Notes under the pieces: model-generated
Told to the model about the DNA's origin: nothing
The model's input: only the letters and a program-made list of their open reading frames with translations
Databases searched by the model: none
Part shown: one piece after another, positions 9,774-20,212 of the stretch
How positions within the stretch are numbered: position 1 is the first letter of the stretch
How the letters are laid out: each line of letters starts with the position of its first letter
Made by a program: the position numbers and the translations under genes
Assembly (NCBI GenBank): GCA_021813325.1
Contig: JAKALA010000001.1
Span: forward strand, 62,001 to 126,000
Length of the DNA stretch: 64,000 bases
Origin: a bacterium
GTDB lineage: Bacteria; Verrucomicrobiota; Verrucomicrobiia; Limisphaerales; UBA11358
Direction: 5' to 3'

Positions 9774-10388
9774 ATGGCGATCATCAATCAAGCGACGAAG
9801 GAGTTGCAGGTCAAAATCGTGTATTACGGTCCGGCGATGGGCGGCAAAACGACGAATCTCGTGCAGGTGCATGACCACGTGCAGACGGCTGCCGGCAACA
9901 AGGGCAAGCTGGTTTCGCTGGCCACCAGCTCGGATCGCACGCTGTTTTTTGACTTTCTGCCCATCGAGGCGATGACCATCAAGGGCTTTAAAACCAAGTT
10001 TCAGCTCTACACCGTGCCCGGCCAGGTGATCTACAACACCACGCGCCAACTGGTGCTGCGCGGGGTGGATGGCATTGTTTTTGTGGCGGATTCGCAGTAT
10101 GAGAAGATGCCGGAAAATGTGGAAAGTTTTCAGAATCTTTTGGACAACTTGAACACGCTCAAGTTGAATATCGCCGACATTCCTTACGTGTTGCAATATA
10201 ACAAGCGCGATCTGCCCAACGCGGCACCCATGGAGTATCTGGAATATCTGCTGAACAATCGCGACGTGCAGGTGCCCGCGTTCCCCGGCACGGCGCACAA
10301 ATGCGAGGGCGTGTTTGAAAGTCTCAACATGATTACGCGGATGTTGCTACAGAAATACATCAATCAGACCGCCCCGCAATCCGTCTAA
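9774..10388 (+). CDS. mglA: MglA-type small Ras-like GTPase
   Basis: P-loop YYGPAMGGKTTN, VPGQVIYN switch region, YNKRDLPN; very close to MglA. Confidence 0.95.
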   Translation: MAIINQATKELQVKIVYYGPAMGGKTTNLVQVHDHVQTAAGNKGKLVSLATSSDRTLFFDFLPIEAMTIKGFKTKFQLYTVPGQVIYNTTRQLVLRGVDGIVFVADSQYEKMPENVESFQNLLDNLNTLKLNIADIPYVLQYNKRDLPNAAPMEYLEYLLNNRDVQVPAFPGTAHKCEGVFESLNMITRMLLQKYINQTAPQSV

Positions 10389-10389
10389 A

Positions 10390-10872
10390 ATGGCCACTCT
10401 GCCCCAGCTTATTGAGGAAGATGTTCAGCGGCTCAATGAGACGCTGCAGCAATTTCTCACGCAGACCGAAGCCACCTCCGCCTTGATTATCGACAAGGGC
10501 GGTTTTCTCCTGGCGCACCAAGGCGACGCGTCGCAGTTTGATCTGACGACGATCGGCGCGCTGGCTTCCGGCGCCTTTATGGCCAACCAGACCATTGCCG
10601 GGCTGGTGAACGAAAGTAATTTCAACAGCATTTATCAGCAGGGCGAAAAGTTCAGCATGTTTGCCATCAACGTGGATGAGTATTGTCTGCTCGTGGTCAT
10701 TTTTCTTTCGCAGGTGGGCGTGGGCGTGGTCAAGTTTTACGCCGCCGCGGCCGTGAAACAAATCGCCAGGCACATGGCGGCGGCGCAGGCGCGCGATCCG
10801 GGCGCGGGGCTTGATTTGTCGGTGCTGAACACGGCCAATCCGCAGGAATTGTTTCACAAAAAAGCGGCCTGA
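10390..10872 (+). CDS. Roadblock/LC7 domain protein (MglB-like)
   Basis: TEATSALIIDKGGFLLAHQGDASQFDLTTIGALASGAFMA; directly follows mglA. Confidence 0.88.
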   Translation: MATLPQLIEEDVQRLNETLQQFLTQTEATSALIIDKGGFLLAHQGDASQFDLTTIGALASGAFMANQTIAGLVNESNFNSIYQQGEKFSMFAINVDEYCLLVVIFLSQVGVGVVKFYAAAAVKQIARHMAAAQARDPGAGLDLSVLNTANPQELFHKKAA

Positions 10873-10961
10873 GTTGCCGCCGGCGGATTCGCTGATTTTT
10901 TTCTGGTCTGCCCCGGCGGGCGGACTTAGGCTGGCTAAAACCTAGTTTAGCCGATTGCCAT

Positions 10962-11468
10962 ATGGATATTATTTTCAACTGCCCCAATTGCGACCAGGAA
11001 CTGGCCGTGGACCAGTCCGGGGCCGGCTCGCAAATTGACTGTCCAAGTTGCGGCGAGCATCTCACCATTCCCGCGACCGGCAAGGTGACAACCGGCGAGC
11101 TGCCGCAGGTGCCCCCGCCCTCTTCCGCCTTGGTCAGCCCCATCCTAGCCAGCGCGGCGGCCAAGGTGCCGCTGCATCTCAAGGTGCCGGTGCGCGACAC
11201 GCCCAGCGAGTCATTGATCGACAAACCCAAGCCGCCGTTGGAAGCCGTGCAAAAAGGCGCCGGCAAACGGCTGCGCGTCCGCACCGTCCGCCGGGCCAGT
11301 TGCATTGAGGGTGGGCATGACAAGTTCGATGAAATTGTGTCGGCCTTTCTTCAGGAAGTCACCGAAACCAACATCATCGGCATTCATCCGATCAATTACG
11401 AACATTTTGATGTCGGGGTTCAAAAGATCATGACCGACTACGGTTTGGTCATCATTTACCGGGGGTGA
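10962..11468 (+). CDS. zinc-ribbon-containing hypothetical protein
   Basis: N-terminal FNCPNCDQELAVDQSGAGSQIDCPSCGEHLTIP (two CxxC). Confidence 0.8.
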   Translation: MDIIFNCPNCDQELAVDQSGAGSQIDCPSCGEHLTIPATGKVTTGELPQVPPPSSALVSPILASAAAKVPLHLKVPVRDTPSESLIDKPKPPLEAVQKGAGKRLRVRTVRRASCIEGGHDKFDEIVSAFLQEVTETNIIGIHPINYEHFDVGVQKIMTDYGLVIIYRG

Positions 11469-11509
11469 ATGATTTTGACTTGCCGGAAGCTGGTCGTTAC
11501 CGTTCGCGC

Positions 11510-12499
11510 ATGACTCGTCGGTTCGGATTCTGGTTTTTGATTGTCTTCGTGCTGGTGTTGCTGCCGGCGCGATCCCCCGCCCCTTTGATGTATGTGCCGG
11601 GCGAAGGCTGGTATTACGAACCTTACGGCGAGACGGCCAAATGGCAGCGCCCCCGCGCCAAAGACCAGTTACAGATGGCCGAGGATGCGTTTGCGCAAAA
11701 AGATTATTCGCTCACCGTGCGGGCGGCCAACCGGGTGCTGCGCGTCTGGCCGTTATCAGACTATTCACCTCGCGCCGAATACCTGATCGCGCGTTGCCAG
11801 GAGGCCAGGGGCAAGGATGAAGCCGCCTTTAATTCCTACCAGAAGATCATTGATAAATATCCGAAAAGCGCGGAATACACCGAAGTTCTCTGGCGGCAAT
11901 ATCTCATCGCCGGGCGTTTTCTGGACGGGGAATTTTTCAAGCTGTGGAACCTTATTCCGCTGTATCGCTCCATGGACAAAACGGCCAAGCTCTACAAGCA
12001 AGTGGTCGCCAACGGCCCCTACAGCGAGGTGGCGCCCCATGCGCAGTTGAACATCGGTGCCGCGCGGGAAAAGGGCGGCGACTACGCGGAAGCCGTAAAA
12101 GCCTACGACACCGCCGCCGACCGCTATAACAATCAGCCGCTGGTCGCCGCCGATGCCATGTATCGCGCCGCCCTTGCCTGGCAAAAACAAGCGGAGACCG
12201 CGGAATACGATCAGAGCGCCGCCACGCAGGCCATTGGAGCCTACACCGATTTTGCCACCGTGTTTCCGGATGATCCGCGCGTGCCGGCCGCGCAGGCCGC
12301 CATGACCAAGCTCAAAGCTGAACAGGTGCGCGGGAATTTTGAGATCGCCAAATACTACGAAAAAAACCGCAAATGGGCGGGCGCCATCATCTATTACAAC
12401 GCTGTTTTGCAGCTCGATGCCAATTCACCGCTGGGCACTCAGGCCCGCAAGCGGATCGAAGTTTTAAAGCCCCGGTTGCAGGGCGCGCCCCAAGAATAG
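11510..12499 (+). CDS. TPR outer-membrane assembly lipoprotein-like protein (BamD-like)
   Basis: N-terminal hydrophobic segment and YSPRAEYLIARCQEARGKDEAAFNSYQKIIDKYPKS TPR-like repeats. Alternative start at 11465. Confidence 0.75.
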   Translation: MTRRFGFWFLIVFVLVLLPARSPAPLMYVPGEGWYYEPYGETAKWQRPRAKDQLQMAEDAFAQKDYSLTVRAANRVLRVWPLSDYSPRAEYLIARCQEARGKDEAAFNSYQKIIDKYPKSAEYTEVLWRQYLIAGRFLDGEFFKLWNLIPLYRSMDKTAKLYKQVVANGPYSEVAPHAQLNIGAAREKGGDYAEAVKAYDTAADRYNNQPLVAADAMYRAALAWQKQAETAEYDQSAATQAIGAYTDFATVFPDDPRVPAAQAAMTKLKAEQVRGNFEIAKYYEKNRKWAGAIIYYNAVLQLDANSPLGTQARKRIEVLKPRLQGAPQE

Positions 12500-12503
12500 C
12501 CAC

Positions 12504-13016
12504 ATGCGCGTTTCAACCACATTTTTGGCCTGCCTGATGGCGTTGCTCTGGACCGGTTGCGCCGGGTATCATTTGGGCGCCGTCAATGGCGCGGCGGCGG
12601 GGGCCAAAACGGTGGAAGTCCTGCCCTTCAACAATCTGACGCTCCAGCCGCGTTTGGGCGATGCGGTCACGCAGGCGTTGCGCGAGCGCTTGCTGGTGGA
12701 TGGCACTTATCGCGTCGTGACCGGCGAACCCGGCGACGTGGTGATCAGCGGAGTCATTCGCAGCTATGACCGGGAGGGGCTGGGTTATTTGAACCAGGAC
12801 GCCGCGACGCCGCAAAATTTGCGCGTTGGCATTACCGCCCATGTAGTGGTGCGCGAACGGGCCAGCGGCAAACGGCTGCTCGAAAAGGATGTCACAGGGC
12901 ACACGCTGATCAGCATCGGTTCCGATCTGGCCAGCGCGGAACGTCAAGCCGCGCCGCTGTTGGGCGCGGATCTGGCCAGCAATATCACCGCCCTGCTCAC
13001 CGAAGGTTCCTGGTAA
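12504..13016 (+). CDS. lptE: LptE-like lipoprotein
   Basis: Lipobox LLWTGCAGYHLG; VEVLPFNNLTLQPRLGDAVTQALRERLL, typical of the LptE family. Confidence 0.82.
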   Translation: MRVSTTFLACLMALLWTGCAGYHLGAVNGAAAGAKTVEVLPFNNLTLQPRLGDAVTQALRERLLVDGTYRVVTGEPGDVVISGVIRSYDREGLGYLNQDAATPQNLRVGITAHVVVRERASGKRLLEKDVTGHTLISIGSDLASAERQAAPLLGADLASNITALLTEGSW

Positions 13017-13076
13017 CCTGAACCCATTTCCCAAAGGGCATTCAATTGGGAAAATCAACAAACACAAAAACAACCT

Positions 13077-13466
13077 ATGAAAAACATCGTTCTGTTCATC
13101 ATGCTTGCCGCTGCGGTAGTGACGGCACCCCTCAATCTGCGCGCCCAAGAAAAAGCGGCCAAGAAACCCGCTGCCTCGGAAACGGCCAAACCGGCCAAAA
13201 AACATGCGACGCCGTTCCATGGCACTGTGACCGCCGTGGACGTCAATGCCATGACCGTGACCTTGTCCAACCGGGTTTTAAACGTCACCTCGGAAACCAA
13301 GATCATGAAAGCGGGCCAGCCGGCAATGCTGGCCGACATCAGCGTCGGGGAGAAAATCACCGGCCAGTTCAAGAAGAATGAGGGCGGCCAACTTGACGCC
13401 ACGGTCATCCACATTGGCGGCAAGGCCAAACCCGCCAAAAAAGAAAAGAAGAAGACTCAGGAATAA
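13077..13466 (+). CDS. secreted Lys-rich hypothetical protein
   Basis: Signal peptide; FHGTVTAVDVNAMTVTLSNR...GEKITGQFKKNEGG. Confidence 0.7.
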   Translation: MKNIVLFIMLAAAVVTAPLNLRAQEKAAKKPAASETAKPAKKHATPFHGTVTAVDVNAMTVTLSNRVLNVTSETKIMKAGQPAMLADISVGEKITGQFKKNEGGQLDATVIHIGGKAKPAKKEKKKTQE

Positions 13467-13500
13467 GCGGCTTCTCAAAAAACAGAAACTGAGATTACCT

Positions 13501-13548
13501 GCCGTCAGTGCGCGCCCAAGCCGGCCCGCGCTGACGGCGCTTCATTTT
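13501..13548 (+). terminator. putative intrinsic terminator
   Basis: GCCGTCAGTGCG / CGCGCTGACGGC hairpin followed by GCTTCATTTT. Confidence 0.45.
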
Positions 13549-13655
13549 GGTGCCGGCGGCCATCGAGCCAGAACCCGTTCCAGTGGCGCGCCGCCGGAGC
13601 CGTTGTCACCCATTTGTAACTTTGCCGGCCGCAATTCGTGCATATAATGCGGAAA

Positions 13656-13931
13656 ATGAATCCGGCTGATCTTTTTGCCCGCGAGGAAAATCCCGTCGCT
13701 TTGGAAACGGGAGGTGTTTTGTTTCGCGCCGGCGAACCGGGCGATTGCATGTTCATGCTGTTGGCAGGAGCGCTGAATGTGATGGTGGCGGCCGCGCCCA
13801 GCAAATTGGCCCGGATTGATCAGCGCCGGTTTCACCGGGTGGTCGCGCAAAATCCCTTTTTCGCCATGCACATCATGAAGGAATTGGCGGACCGCATCCG
13901 CTCCATGAACACCCTGCTGGCGCAACGGTAA
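13656..13931 (+). CDS. short cyclic-nucleotide-binding-like domain protein (91 aa)
   Basis: LETGGVLFRAGEPGDCMFMLLAGALNVMV...RIDQRRFHRVVAQNPFFAMHIMKELADRIRSMN; the middle of the domain is missing. Confidence 0.7.
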   Translation: MNPADLFAREENPVALETGGVLFRAGEPGDCMFMLLAGALNVMVAAAPSKLARIDQRRFHRVVAQNPFFAMHIMKELADRIRSMNTLLAQR

Positions 13932-13989
13932 ACTTCGGTGCATGGCGCCCGCCTCAATCCTCAATCGACAAAACGCGGTTGCCTGGCGA

Positions 13990-15045
13990 TTAATACTTTT
14001 CCAACCCCCAATGTTCGGCGAGCCGTTTTGCCTCCGCCGCCGTCAGGGAAATGACCGCGCCGTGCTTGGGCGAAGTGAAGTTGGTGGTCTTCATCACGCC
14101 ATCGTTGAAATAGCCGAGCTTGGTGAAGGTCTTGAAATCCGTGGTTTCGCTGAAGCCCATGTTGTTGGGATGCAGCCCGAACACGTCATACATCAGCACC
14201 CATTTATTTTCGCCGTTGCGCTTCCAGAGATTGGGCGCCTCGCAACCCACCGTTTCCGGGTCCACCTTGGCCGGATCAAAGACATAGTCGCGATTGATCT
14301 TGTCCGAGACGGCTTGCTTGATGCCGCCGTCGCGCTCCTGCGCCACATAAAACAGGTGATATTTGTCGCCCACCTTGGTGATGTCGGCGTCGAGAATTTG
14401 GACCCCGGGACGAGGATATGTGAAGAGCGCTTCGGGATAGGTCTCCAACTCCGTAAATGCGTCGTCCGTGTAACTATAATACAGGCCGGTTTTTCCGTGG
14501 CCCAGGCGCATGGTGAAATAGATCATCATCTTGCCTTTTGCCGCATCGTAAATCGTCTCGGGCGCCCAGACACAGCCGACCTCGGCCAGGCCGGGGAACG
14601 CTTTATCCACGCGCAGATCGGTGCAGGACCAGTCGATGAGATTCTTGGACTTCATGAGCACAAGCGCGCGGTTATTGCCCCAGTCATATTTTTCCGCCGG
14701 CCGCTGCCATTCCGTGGTGCGATAACCCGCCTGTTTGCCAAAAATATGCAGATCGGTCATCGCCAGATAAAACGCATTGTCCGGGCCGCGAACGATGTGC
14801 GGATCGCGAATGCCTTTTTGCTCCGCGATATCGGCGCCGTTGATCACCGGCTGGCCGTGGTTGACATCGGTGAACGTGTAGCCATCCGAGCTGAGTGCAA
14901 AATGGAGGCTGTGATCTTGATCCTTGAAATAGACCAACAGATAGGCGGTCATGTCTTTATCGGTGGGCAACGCGGCTTTCCGGGGGGAGACACAGCCGGT
15001 GGCGAGCAACGTTGCGGTCAGGAACAAGGGCAAAACGGTTTTCAT
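13990..15045 (-). CDS. glycoside hydrolase family 43-like secreted lipoprotein
   Basis: Lipobox TATLLATGC; GIRDPHIVRGPDNAFYLAMTDLHIF..., SKNLIDW, VWAPETIYDAAKGKMMIYFT. ATG chosen at 15045. Confidence 0.85.
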   Translation of the reverse strand: MKTVLPLFLTATLLATGCVSPRKAALPTDKDMTAYLLVYFKDQDHSLHFALSSDGYTFTDVNHGQPVINGADIAEQKGIRDPHIVRGPDNAFYLAMTDLHIFGKQAGYRTTEWQRPAEKYDWGNNRALVLMKSKNLIDWSCTDLRVDKAFPGLAEVGCVWAPETIYDAAKGKMMIYFTMRLGHGKTGLYYSYTDDAFTELETYPEALFTYPRPGVQILDADITKVGDKYHLFYVAQERDGGIKQAVSDKINRDYVFDPAKVDPETVGCEAPNLWKRNGENKWVLMYDVFGLHPNNMGFSETTDFKTFTKLGYFNDGVMKTTNFTSPKHGAVISLTAAEAKRLAEHWGLEKY

Positions 15046-15121
15046 GATGGCAGCCCATCCTGCCACAGAACGGGGTGGCGGCGAAAACAGAAAATGCCCG
15101 GCGCGAAGCCGGGCGGGCGGG

Positions 15122-15736
15122 TTACAAAGGCATGAAATAAAGCACGCGAAGCATCTGCCCAACCGCCAGGGCCGCGAGAATCATGGAACCGATCCACAAC
15201 GGCTTTTTCTTCACAATCAGGCACATGGCGCCCAGCGCGATGGCGATTTGAAAAACGGTGATGGCCAGTCCCATTTCCTTGGAATGTTCCGCGGCGCCCG
15301 TCGCATTCTGACGCGCCCGATCGCGGACGGTTTCAAACTTCCTGGCACTGGCCGCAATGTCGGCCTTGTCCTTGTCGTATTTGTCCACCTTGGCTTTGAT
15401 TTTCGCCAAGCCCGCCGCGTCCGGCGGCGAGGCGGAATGCAATCGTTCCAGTTCAATTTCATAGAGGTTTTCCTTGATGGATTTGGCCTCGAAGAATGAC
15501 CACTGATCCGACGCCTGGGACTGGGCGAACGTGGCCTCGTTCATTTCCTTGAGCGACCGGGTGGAAAAGCCGCCACCCCGCATCGTTGCAAACGCCGCCA
15601 GCACGGCGACGAGCACCATGCTGAGCGACACATATTTGGTCCAGCGCTCGCGTTTTTCTTTTTCCTTTTGCGCCACATGCTCGGCGCGCAGTTCCGCGAC
15701 CAGGTCTTTCAACTCGTTTAAATCGGATGATGGCAT
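15122..15736 (-). CDS. DUF4337-like membrane protein
   Basis: RWTKYVSLSMVLVAVLAAFATMRGG...TFAQSQASDQWSFFEAKSIKENLYE and C-terminal TM helices. Confidence 0.8.
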   Translation of the reverse strand: MPSSDLNELKDLVAELRAEHVAQKEKEKRERWTKYVSLSMVLVAVLAAFATMRGGGFSTRSLKEMNEATFAQSQASDQWSFFEAKSIKENLYEIELERLHSASPPDAAGLAKIKAKVDKYDKDKADIAASARKFETVRDRARQNATGAAEHSKEMGLAITVFQIAIALGAMCLIVKKKPLWIGSMILAALAVGQMLRVLYFMPL

Positions 15737-16032
15737 ACTTCAAATCAGGGAACCCCCTGACAAAACGGGCGGAAGCATAGGCATTTTTCCCCGGTTGTCC
15801 AGCCGCCGCGTGCCTGTGCAAATACCGCGCGTTGGCATGACCAAACTGCCAAAGGCGCTTGAACTTAAACTCCGCCGTGCAACGAACCGCGCAGCCCTGG
15901 ACATCAAAAGTTTGGCACACGGTTTATCCCGCTCGACCGCCCTTCAGTCATCATTCTCCCCGGGAGAGAAGTGGCCGGAATGCGGGGCCAAGACAGTCAA
16001 AGGAGAGGCTGAAAATACCGAGCAACAACAAA

Positions 16033-17073
16033 TCACTTCAGAAATTTCCGCAGGTTTTCCGCGATCTGAATAAACGCCTTGCTGGCGGGGTGGTTCGGCG
16101 TGGAAACGACCATCGGCGTTCCGCGATCACCGGCTTCACGGATTTCCGGGAAAATTGGCACTTCGCCCAAGAAGGCAACGTTCTGACGGGCCGCTTCTCG
16201 CTTGCCGCCGCCATGACCGAATATTTCAATCCGCTCGCCATTGGGAGCGGTAAAATAACTCATGTTTTCCACGATCCCCAGAATCGGCACATTGACTTTG
16301 TTGAACATGGCAATGCCTTTGCGCACCACGCCCAGCGCAGCCTCCTGCGGGGTGCTGATCACCACGCCGCCATCCAGCGGGACCGTCTGACAGAGGGTTA
16401 ATTGCGCGTCGCCGGTGCCGGGCGGCAGATCGACAAGGAGAAAATCCAGATCACCCCAGGCCACGGCGAAAAGGAATTGCTGAATGGTCTTGGTGATCAT
16501 CGGTCCGCGCCAAATGACGGGCTGGTCGTCGTTCAGCAACAGGCCCATGCTCATGACTTTCACGCCATGGCTGACCGGCGGGACGAGCTGCTCCTTTTCA
16601 CTGACGGCGGGCCGCTCGTAAACGCCCATCATGAGCGGAATGCTCGGACCATAAATATCGCAGTCCAACAGGCCAACGCGGGCGCCGAGGTGTTTCAAGG
16701 CACAGGCCAAGTTCGCCGAGCAGGTGGATTTGCCGACCCCGCCTTTGCCACTGGCGACGGCAATGATGTGTTTCACGCCGGGAACTTTGGTTTGATTGGC
16801 GAAGGATTTGCCGGTTTCCGCCTGACCGGAGGTTGGCTGTTTGACGTCAACCAGCACATGATTCACGCCGGAAAGCCCCTTCAAGACCTGCTCGCACTCC
16901 CCTTTGATTTGACGCGCGGCGTCCGGATTTGGCGACGTCAGTTGCAGCATCACGCTGACCGCGCCATTGGCAACGGAAATTTCCCGGACCAAACCAAATG
17001 AGATAATGTCGCGCGAAAAGCCGGGGTATTTGACGGCTTTCAACGCGTTTTGAATAACTTCCTGTGACAACAT
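16033..17073 (-). CDS. mrp: Mrp/NBP35 family Fe-S cluster carrier ATPase
   Basis: VASGKGGVGKSTCSANLACAL deviant Walker A; DLPPGTGDAQLTL; N-terminal MIP18-like domain. Confidence 0.95.
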   Translation of the reverse strand: MLSQEVIQNALKAVKYPGFSRDIISFGLVREISVANGAVSVMLQLTSPNPDAARQIKGECEQVLKGLSGVNHVLVDVKQPTSGQAETGKSFANQTKVPGVKHIIAVASGKGGVGKSTCSANLACALKHLGARVGLLDCDIYGPSIPLMMGVYERPAVSEKEQLVPPVSHGVKVMSMGLLLNDDQPVIWRGPMITKTIQQFLFAVAWGDLDFLLVDLPPGTGDAQLTLCQTVPLDGGVVISTPQEAALGVVRKGIAMFNKVNVPILGIVENMSYFTAPNGERIEIFGHGGGKREAARQNVAFLGEVPIFPEIREAGDRGTPMVVSTPNHPASKAFIQIAENLRKFLK

Positions 17074-17279
17074 GCCGGACAGGTTGCCAGCGGGATGCCG
17101 CCCAAGGCAAGTGGCTTCCTATTCGAAGACACTCCTTTTGCGATTCGCCTGACGCAACCTGCCGGTCAAGGCGTTTTGATTTTGCAGTCCAGGCCGGCGG
17201 ATTTGGCCGGTTAAATCAGTTGCCCTCCCCGGCGAGTTATGGCACTATATTGCCGTTACAACAACAATTATTGCTCATC

Positions 17280-17606
17280 ATGAACAAGCCGAAAATCATC
17301 GCCTATTTGAAGCCCACGTGCGGCTGGAGCAACGGGGTTCGCGCCATTTTTAAAAAATACGACCTGGCTTACGAAGACCGCGACATCATCAACGACCCGG
17401 CTCAACGCCAGGAAATGGTGGAAAAAAGCGGTCAAATGTTAAGCCCATGTGTTGTGATTGACGGCCATATGCTCGCGGACGTCAGCGGGGATGAGGTGGA
17501 AGCCTGGATGCTGGCGAAAAATATTGTGCAGCCAAACGATCGTATGCCCGATGTGCCGACCAACGAATCCTGTAGTCGCCACACGCATCTTTACGCCAAG
17601 ATTTGA
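17280..17606 (+). CDS. glutaredoxin-family protein
   Basis: IIAYLKPTCGWSNGVRAIFKKYDLAYEDRDI thioredoxin-like fold with CGWS; ATG at 17280. Confidence 0.85.
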   Translation: MNKPKIIAYLKPTCGWSNGVRAIFKKYDLAYEDRDIINDPAQRQEMVEKSGQMLSPCVVIDGHMLADVSGDEVEAWMLAKNIVQPNDRMPDVPTNESCSRHTHLYAKI

Positions 17607-17748
17607 TTGACCATCAAGGTGGGGAGCCAAGCCGCGCTGGAATTTCTGGCGCGGCGTTTCCATTATTGACGCCAGCCCGCGGCCGGCGCCGACATTTTCC
17701 CGGAACAATTGCATTGATTGGCTTCGCCGCCCCGCTAAGTTTCCCGCT

Positions 17749-18609
17749 GTGAGAATCATCTCGTCAGCGGCCGCCATGCAAAAGCTGGCCCGGCAGCAAA
17801 ACCGCAAAGGCAGCAAAATCGGCTTTGTGCCAACCATGGGTTACCTCCATGCAGGCCATGTCAGCCTCGTGCATGAAGCCCGCAAACGCGTTGGGAAAAA
17901 TGGCTTTGTCGTGGTCAGCATCTATGTCAACCCGACTCAATTTGGCCCCAACGAAGATCTTTCCCGCTATCCCCGCGATTTGAAGCGTGACTTGACCATG
18001 TGCCGCGCCGCCGGGGTAAATGTTGTTTTCACACCCAGCGACCCAGAAATGTATCCGGGCAAACAGGAAAATCGCCACTGCACTTATGTGTCGGAAGAGT
18101 GCCTGTCGCGCGGCATGGAAGGCTCATCCCGCCCAACCCATTTCCGGGGCGTCACCACCGTGGTGGCCAAATTATTTAATCTGGTGCTGCCCGACGTCGC
18201 GGTATTTGGCCAGAAAGATTTCCAGCAGGCCGCCGTCATCCGGCGAATGGTGAGGGATTTGAATTTCCCCATACGAATCGTCGTCGCCCCCACGCATCGC
18301 GAACCTGATGGGCTGGCCATGAGTTCGCGCAATAAATATCTCAATCCGGAAGAACGGGCTCAAGCGGTGATTCTTTTTCATGCGCTGCAAGCAGCCAGTG
18401 CGGGTGTCCGGAAAAAGGCCGTCCCCGCAAGCCAGATGCTGAAAGATCTGAGTGCGTTCATAACCGTGGCACCATTGGCACGGCTGGATTACATCGAATT
18501 CTTCGATCCAGAAACCCTCACCCCCGTGGACAAGGTCAAGCCCGGCACCCAAATGGCGCTGGCGGTGTTCTTTGGTAAAACGCGGCTGATCGACAACGCG
18601 CGACTCTGA
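17749..18609 (+). CDS. panC: pantothenate synthetase
   Basis: [44 protein letters not shown] start. Confidence 0.96.
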   Translation: MRIISSAAAMQKLARQQNRKGSKIGFVPTMGYLHAGHVSLVHEARKRVGKNGFVVVSIYVNPTQFGPNEDLSRYPRDLKRDLTMCRAAGVNVVFTPSDPEMYPGKQENRHCTYVSEECLSRGMEGSSRPTHFRGVTTVVAKLFNLVLPDVAVFGQKDFQQAAVIRRMVRDLNFPIRIVVAPTHREPDGLAMSSRNKYLNPEERAQAVILFHALQAASAGVRKKAVPASQMLKDLSAFITVAPLARLDYIEFFDPETLTPVDKVKPGTQMALAVFFGKTRLIDNARL

Positions 18610-18610
18610 C

Positions 18611-20212
18611 ATGAAACATTTCGACTTCCTCATTCTGGGCAGTGGCATCGCCGGATTGTCGTATGCCCTCAAAGTGGCACCACACGGTCGCGTGGCCATT
18701 GTCACCAAAAAGAATCGGGCTGAATCCAACACCAATTACGCGCAGGGTGGTATCGCTTCCGTCACCAGCAAGGAAGATTCGTTTGAACTGCACGTGCGCG
18801 ACACCTTGGAAGCCGGCGCAGGGCTGTGCAAAGAAACGGTCGTCCGCATCATCGTTGAGGAAGGTCCGGCGCGCATCCAGGAACTGATCGAATTGGGCAT
18901 GAAATTTTCCGAGCGGGAAGCGCCCAGTGAAGACGGTGGCAAGGAACTGGATCTCGGTCGCGAGGGCGGTCATTCCAAACGGCGAATTCTCCATGCGAAA
19001 GATGTGACTGGCCGCGAAATTGAACGTGCGCTGTTAACTGCCATTGCCCGTCAACCGAACATTGAAATCTTCGAGAATCATATCGCGATTGACCTGATTA
19101 CCAGCCAGAAACTGGGTTATGTTGGTGAAAACCGCTGCCATGGCGCGTATGTCTTCGACAAGAACGGAAACCGCGTTTTTGGCTTTATCGCCCCGGTAAC
19201 CCTGCTGGCCACGGGTGGTTGCGGCAAAGTCTATCTCTACACCACGAATCCGGATATCGCCACAGGTGACGGCGTGGCCATGGCGTATCGCGCCGGGGCT
19301 TCCATTGCCAACATGGAGTTCATCCAGTTTCACCCGACCTGTCTTTATCATCCCAAGGCAAAGTCGTTTCTCATCAGCGAAGCGGTCCGCGGCGAAGGCG
19401 GTGTCTTGAAAACGCTGGAAGGCAAGGAATTCATGGATGCACATCATCCGCTGAAATCGCTCGCACCGCGTGACGTCGTGGCGCGCGCAATCGACAGTGA
19501 AATGAAAAAAACGGGGGCTGATTGCGTTTTCCTGGACATCACGCACAAACCGGCGCGCTTTATCATTGAGCGGTTCCCCAATATTTATCAAACCTGTCTG
19601 AGCTACGGCATCGATATTACCAAAGAGCCGATTCCGGTGGTCCCCGCCGCGCATTACCAATGCGGTGGAGTTGCAACCAACGTGGATGGCGAAACGGGCA
19701 TTGCGGGACTTTATGCCGTGGGCGAAGTGGCCAGCACCGGCCTGCACGGAGCCAACCGGCTGGCCAGCAATTCGCTGCTTGAGGCGGTTGTTTGCGCGCA
19801 TCGGGCGGCGATAAAAATTCTGGCCGCACCTGTTTCCAAAACCGACATCCGGATTCCGTTCTGGCAATCGGGCAATGCCATCAATGCCGATGAAATGGTC
19901 GTGGTTTCGCACAATTGGGATGAAATCCGCCGGCTGATGTGGGACTACGTGGGCATCGTGCGCACCAACAAACGACTGCAACGCGCCCAGAAACGGCTCG
20001 CCAATTTGCAGGAGGAAATCCACGAATATTACTGGAATTTCATCGTCAGCGCGGACCTGTTGGAATTGCGCAACATCGCCACCGTGGCGGAGCTCATTGT
20101 GCGCTGTGCGCTCATGCGACCGGAAAGCCGCGGGCTGAATTACAACCTGGATTTTCCCGGTTTGAATGCAGACTGGTCGCAGCGCGACAGCATGGTCCAG
20201 AAACTTATTTGA
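18611..20212 (+). CDS. nadB: L-aspartate oxidase
   Basis: [18 protein letters not shown] motif, [49 protein letters not shown]. Confidence 0.96.
   Translation: MKHFDFLILGSGIAGLSYALKVAPHGRVAIVTKKNRAESNTNYAQGGIASVTSKEDSFELHVRDTLEAGAGLCKETVVRIIVEEGPARIQELIELGMKFSEREAPSEDGGKELDLGREGGHSKRRILHAKDVTGREIERALLTAIARQPNIEIFENHIAIDLITSQKLGYVGENRCHGAYVFDKNGNRVFGFIAPVTLLATGGCGKVYLYTTNPDIATGDGVAMAYRAGASIANMEFIQFHPTCLYHPKAKSFLISEAVRGEGGVLKTLEGKEFMDAHHPLKSLAPRDVVARAIDSEMKKTGADCVFLDITHKPARFIIERFPNIYQTCLSYGIDITKEPIPVVPAAHYQCGGVATNVDGETGIAGLYAVGEVASTGLHGANRLASNSLLEAVVCAHRAAIKILAAPVSKTDIRIPFWQSGNAINADEMVVVSHNWDEIRRLMWDYVGIVRTNKRLQRAQKRLANLQEEIHEYYWNFIVSADLLELRNIATVAELIVRCALMRPESRGLNYNLDFPGLNADWSQRDSMVQKLI

Noticed and set aside
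9318-10298. 326-aa minus-strand ORF
   Set aside because: Antisense to mglA and the upstream Roadblock-like protein.
13942-15135. 397-aa plus-strand ORF
   Set aside because: Antisense to the GH43-like lipoprotein, which has a signal peptide and catalytic-type motifs.
19034-20023. 329-aa minus-strand ORF
   Set aside because: Antisense to nadB, no recognisable domain.
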